Below, one piece after another: positions 13,792 through 15,979 of a stretch of 15,979 nt of DNA. The first letter of the stretch is position 1. The number at the start of each line of letters is the position of its first letter. The translations under genes were made by a program, and so were the position numbers. Below the pieces are notes generated by a model. That model searched no databases. It worked only from the letters and a program-made list of their open reading frames with translations, and was not told the DNA's origin. The DNA is from an uncultured Desulfohalobiaceae bacterium (GTDB lineage: Bacteria > Desulfobacterota > Desulfovibrionia > Desulfovibrionales > Desulfonatronovibrionaceae), in the NCBI GenBank assembly GCA_913055195.1, contig CAJXJU010000001.1, forward strand, positions 1 through 15,979, given 5' to 3'.

Positions 13792-14931
13792 TTATTTTAT
13801 AATTTTCCAATCGCCATTGTGGATCATCACCATTTCAAAGGCGTCCTCATTTAAACCATTGTGGTCAGTGGCGGAAAAGTTAAAAATACCGCCAGTACCT
13901 ACAAAGCCAGTAATCTTTTCCAGATTATTTCTAATATCCGCTGGTCTGGCAGACTTACCCATTTTAATGGCCTTGATGACCAATTGCAAAGCATCCCACG
14001 CATGGCCTCCAAAGGTGGAAACCGGGGAATGAAATTTAGACTCATAGTTCTGTTTATACGCTTTTAAAACAGGTTTTTGTGGATTGGAGTCGGATATCTG
14101 ATTTGCCACAATCAAACGTCCAGCCGGAAGCATAATACCTTCGCTCGCGCTACCGGCAAGCTCAATGAATTTCTTCGAAGCAACGCCGTGACTCATATAG
14201 AGCGGAGTTGTGATACCAAGCTGAACACGGTTTCTGGCCACAACAGCAGGTCCAGGATTGGTTCCCCAGCAAATAATCGCGTCCGGGGCTTTAGATTTTA
14301 TCTTGATAAGCTGTGATGTCATATCAGTATCTTTAGGTCCATAGACCTCATCAGCCACAAGGCTAAAACCCATTGCAGGTATCAACTTTTTCAAAACAGC
14401 GCGTCCAGCCTGACCAAAACCATTAGAGACAGTGAGGATAGCAATCTTTTTGTAGCCTTTGCCTTTAGCGTGGTTTAAAATTTTTGTTACAGCGTGGCGA
14501 TCTGACTGTGGGGTCTTAAATATCCATTTTTTTACAGGCTTAACAATCTTTTCTGCTGCTGCACATGAAACAAGAGGCACCCTTGCTCTTTCAAAACGAT
14601 TCACTATAGCCAGGGTATTGCCAGAAGTGGTAGGCCCTATCACTGCCACAACCCTATCTTTTTTTAACAATTTATTGGCAGCCAGCACACATTTGTTTAC
14701 ATCTGTTTCATCATCATAAATGATCAACTCAATTTTTTTTCCTATTACACCTCCCTGGCTATTAATCTGTTCCACCAGCATCTGTGCTGTATTCTTTTCT
14801 GGTGTTCCCAGAAAAGAAGCAGGGCCTGATGCGGAGAATATGGCCCCGATTTTAATGACATCAGATGCCCATCCATTAGCAGCAAACAAAAGACAAACAG
14901 CCCACAAACATAAAACCCTCAAAATCTTCAT
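13792..14931 (-). CDS. Branched-chain amino acid-type ABC transporter substrate-binding protein
   Basis: The 379-aa protein is a periplasmic binding protein of the Leu/Ile/Val (LivJ/LivK) type. The N-terminal signal peptide has a basic MKILR, the hydrophobic core VLCLWAVCLLFAA and a likely cleavage after GWAS, before DVIKIG. The mature protein shows the family start IKIGAIFSASGPASFLG, INSQGGVIGKKIELIIYDDET, VVAVIGPTTSGNTLA, KIAILTVSNGFGQAG, and DAIICWGTNPGPA. ATG 14931 has a strong GGAGG five bases upstream. No permease or ATPase gene is adjacent, so it is either an orphan ligand-binding protein or serves components encoded elsewhere. The ligand is not determined; amides, amino acids or aromatic acids are all possible for this family. 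Confidence 0.93.
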   Translation of the reverse strand: MKILRVLCLWAVCLLFAANGWASDVIKIGAIFSASGPASFLGTPEKNTAQMLVEQINSQGGVIGKKIELIIYDDETDVNKCVLAANKLLKKDRVVAVIGPTTSGNTLAIVNRFERARVPLVSCAAAEKIVKPVKKWIFKTPQSDRHAVTKILNHAKGKGYKKIAILTVSNGFGQAGRAVLKKLIPAMGFSLVADEVYGPKDTDMTSQLIKIKSKAPDAIICWGTNPGPAVVARNRVQLGITTPLYMSHGVASKKFIELAGSASEGIMLPAGRLIVANQISDSNPQKPVLKAYKQNYESKFHSPVSTFGGHAWDALQLVIKAIKMGKSARPADIRNNLEKITGFVGTGGIFNFSATDHNGLNEDAFEMVMIHNGDWKIIK

Positions 14932-14939
14932 AATACCCT

Positions 14940-15000
14940 CCTTAAAATTAATATTTAAAAATAATTTTTCTCAGTCTGTAAAAAAACACTTTGCCAAAAA
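14940..15000 (-). promoter_or_regulatory. AT-rich leader, weak promoter candidate for the binding-protein gene
   Basis: The 90-bp gap after trmI is very AT-rich. On the minus strand TTTACA is followed 17 bases later by TTTAAA, with TAAATA close by; neither is a strong -10 box. It also holds a T-run that could be part of a trmI 3' end, but no convincing stem precedes it. Confidence 0.25.
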
Positions 15001-15021
15001 CAAAACTTTATAGGTAAGTGG

Positions 15022-15780
15022 CTATGTTAAGCGGACAAAAACCAGGTATCCTGTATGGGCTACCATGCGGTCATCGGGACGCAAACGCTGAGAAACTGGT
15101 TTATAACGACGAACCAAAATCTCTAAAACTTCAATTTCGCCAAAAGGGCCTTGCTCAAAACATTCCAGGAGTTTGCTTACTTGATTTGTAGTAGGCAAAA
15201 GAAATCCTAATGGAGCGCCTTTTTTTAAAGCAGACGGAATATATTCCAGATAGTCCCAGGGCGTGCGCACATCTAAAAAAAGGGCATCCGCGTCTTTTTG
15301 CAAAAAACCATCATTTATATCTTGATGAAATTGTTCCACCCGCTCTGTCAGACCTGCCCGTGCCAGATTTTGAGCACAAAGTTTAAAAAATTCTTCCCTG
15401 CGTTCATAAGAATACACCTTGCCCTGTTCGCCTACAAACCAGGCCAGAGCTGTAGTCAACGCCCCTGAACCAGAGCCGGCTTCAATGACTTTGCTGCCCG
15501 GGCCAATACCTAATTTTACAACTATATACCCGATTTCTTTGGGATAAATTATTTGCGTCTGTCGCTTAATGGATTTAATTAAATCATATAGAGTCGGTTT
15601 TAGCACGAGGTAGGGACGACCCAGATGAGTGAACACTGTTTGTCCGAACCCTGCCTGCAAAACATTTTTCATCTCCAGTTGCCCGTCATGGGTATGCAGG
15701 ATATCATCAGGCCTGGCAAGCTTAAAGTAACGCTTGCCCCTGGGGCTGACTAACATTACCAATGTGCCGGGTTCAAGCAT
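15022..15780 (-). CDS. trmI: tRNA (adenine58-N1)-methyltransferase TrmI
   Basis: TrmI makes m1A58 in the T-loop of tRNA using SAM. The 252-aa protein has the family N-terminal barrel followed by RQTQIIYPKEIGYIVVKLGI (73-92), the SAM-binding motif KVIEAGSGSGALTTALA (97-113), VYSYERREEFFKLCAQNL (122-139), ALFLDVRTPWDYLEYIPSAL (166-185) and a C-terminal VRRYKPVSQRLRPDDRM segment followed by AHTGYLVF. The frame stays open upstream to the window edge, but that stretch is largely the translation of a palindromic repeat and low-value DNA. ATG 15780 has GGAGG four bases upstream and gives the normal family length, so it is chosen. The binding-protein gene lies 90 bases downstream. Confidence 0.95.
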   Translation of the reverse strand: MLEPGTLVMLVSPRGKRYFKLARPDDILHTHDGQLEMKNVLQAGFGQTVFTHLGRPYLVLKPTLYDLIKSIKRQTQIIYPKEIGYIVVKLGIGPGSKVIEAGSGSGALTTALAWFVGEQGKVYSYERREEFFKLCAQNLARAGLTERVEQFHQDINDGFLQKDADALFLDVRTPWDYLEYIPSALKKGAPLGFLLPTTNQVSKLLECFEQGPFGEIEVLEILVRRYKPVSQRLRPDDRMVAHTGYLVFVRLT

Positions 15781-15795
15781 AAGGCCTCCAGGTAA

Positions 15796-15817
15796 AAATT
15801 CGAGGTTCGAGGTTCGA
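15796..15817. repeat. Short TTCGAGG tandem repeat before trmI
   Basis: TTCGAGG occurs twice in direct succession followed by TTCGA, about 20 bases upstream of the trmI start. It lies next to the palindrome at 15835-15863, so the 80 bases before trmI are mostly repeat DNA. No function is evident. Confidence 0.4.
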
Positions 15818-15834
15818 TCTTGACGTTTTTTCCT

Positions 15835-15863
15835 GTAGGGGCACGGCGCCGCCGTGCCCCTAC
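15835..15863. repeat. GTAGGGGC...GCCCCTAC palindromic repeat, copy 2
   Basis: GTAGGGGCACGGC (15835-15847) pairs perfectly with GCCGTGCCCCTAC (15851-15863) around a 3-base loop, a 13-bp hairpin. It shares the outer 8 bp with the copy at 13744-13771 but has a GC-rich centre. It lies 55 bases upstream of the trmI ATG and would sit in its mRNA leader. Confidence 0.8.
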
Positions 15864-15979
15864 CCAAACAATAACATGACACCATTTTTTGAACACATAC
15901 TACTAACTCAACTTTCGGAGCTGCGGAAAGCACGTTTTCTTCCATGCTGGACAAAGGTTTGGACACGTCTAAGCTCGTT
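15864..15979 (-). other. Right edge: possible tail of an upstream gene, not assigned
   Basis: Two minus-strand frames reach the window edge. One is in frame with trmI (reading SKPLSSMEENVLSAAPK and on through the repeat). The other ends at a TGA at 15910-15908 with a basic stretch (ELRRVQTFVQHGRKRAF), which could be the C terminus of an upstream protein. Neither matches a family I recognise; only sequence beyond the edge can decide. Confidence 0.25.

Overview
The window reads as a chromosomal segment of a sulfate-reducing-type deltaproteobacterium, most like the Desulfovibrionales. This is inferred from gene order (ffh, rpsP, KH protein, rimM, trmD, rplS, rnhB, yraN, rsmI, then a mannose-family PTS IID, HPr and Enzyme I) and from a trmD gene that carries a second SPOUT methyltransferase domain at its C terminus. 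By eye the DNA is AT-leaning for that group. No rRNA, tRNA, CRISPR array or complete insertion sequence was found.

Every convincing gene lies on the minus strand, so transcription runs from high to low coordinates. From the right edge: a tRNA m1A58 methyltransferase (15780-15022), a secreted branched-chain-amino-acid-type binding protein (14931-13792), a class I aminotransferase (13681-12485) and a VapBC-type toxin-antitoxin pair (12458-11828). A good sigma70-like promoter (11770-11742) beside a perfect 15-bp palindrome then opens a long translation-related gene string: ffh, rpsP, khpA, rimM, a 70-aa AT-rich orphan, trmD, rplS, rnhB, yraN and rsmI. This continues with abutting or overlapping genes into IID, ptsH, ptsI, smpB and a glcD-like FAD oxidase. 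A strong intrinsic terminator (61-16) lies past glcD, after about 220 bp with no convincing gene but several possible hairpins.

The genes fall into three functional groups. The first is co-translational targeting, ribosome assembly and RNA modification: Ffh, S16, KhpA, RimM, TrmD, L19, RsmI, SmpB, with RNase HII and YraN. The second is a truncated phosphotransfer chain (EI, HPr, an orphan divergent IID with no IIA, IIB or IIC here), which looks more regulatory than transport-competent. The third is loosely attached metabolic and accessory genes (aminotransferase, binding protein, FAD oxidase, toxin-antitoxin).

The most unusual material is in the gaps. A 44-bp repeat occurs twice in inverted orientation on either side of rpsP-khpA-rimM, and one copy forms a 71-bp hairpin element with a third arm. 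A 70-aa AT-rich gene has been added between rimM and trmD. Two GTAGGGGC...GCCCCTAC palindromes with different cores lie upstream of the aminotransferase and of trmI. A G-rich heptamer repeat able to form a G-quadruplex sits just before the smpB ribosome-binding site. A polypurine repeat-like tail extends rsmI. No clearly new multi-gene system is evident; the repeat/orphan-gene arrangement at 8568-10155 is the best candidate for follow-up.
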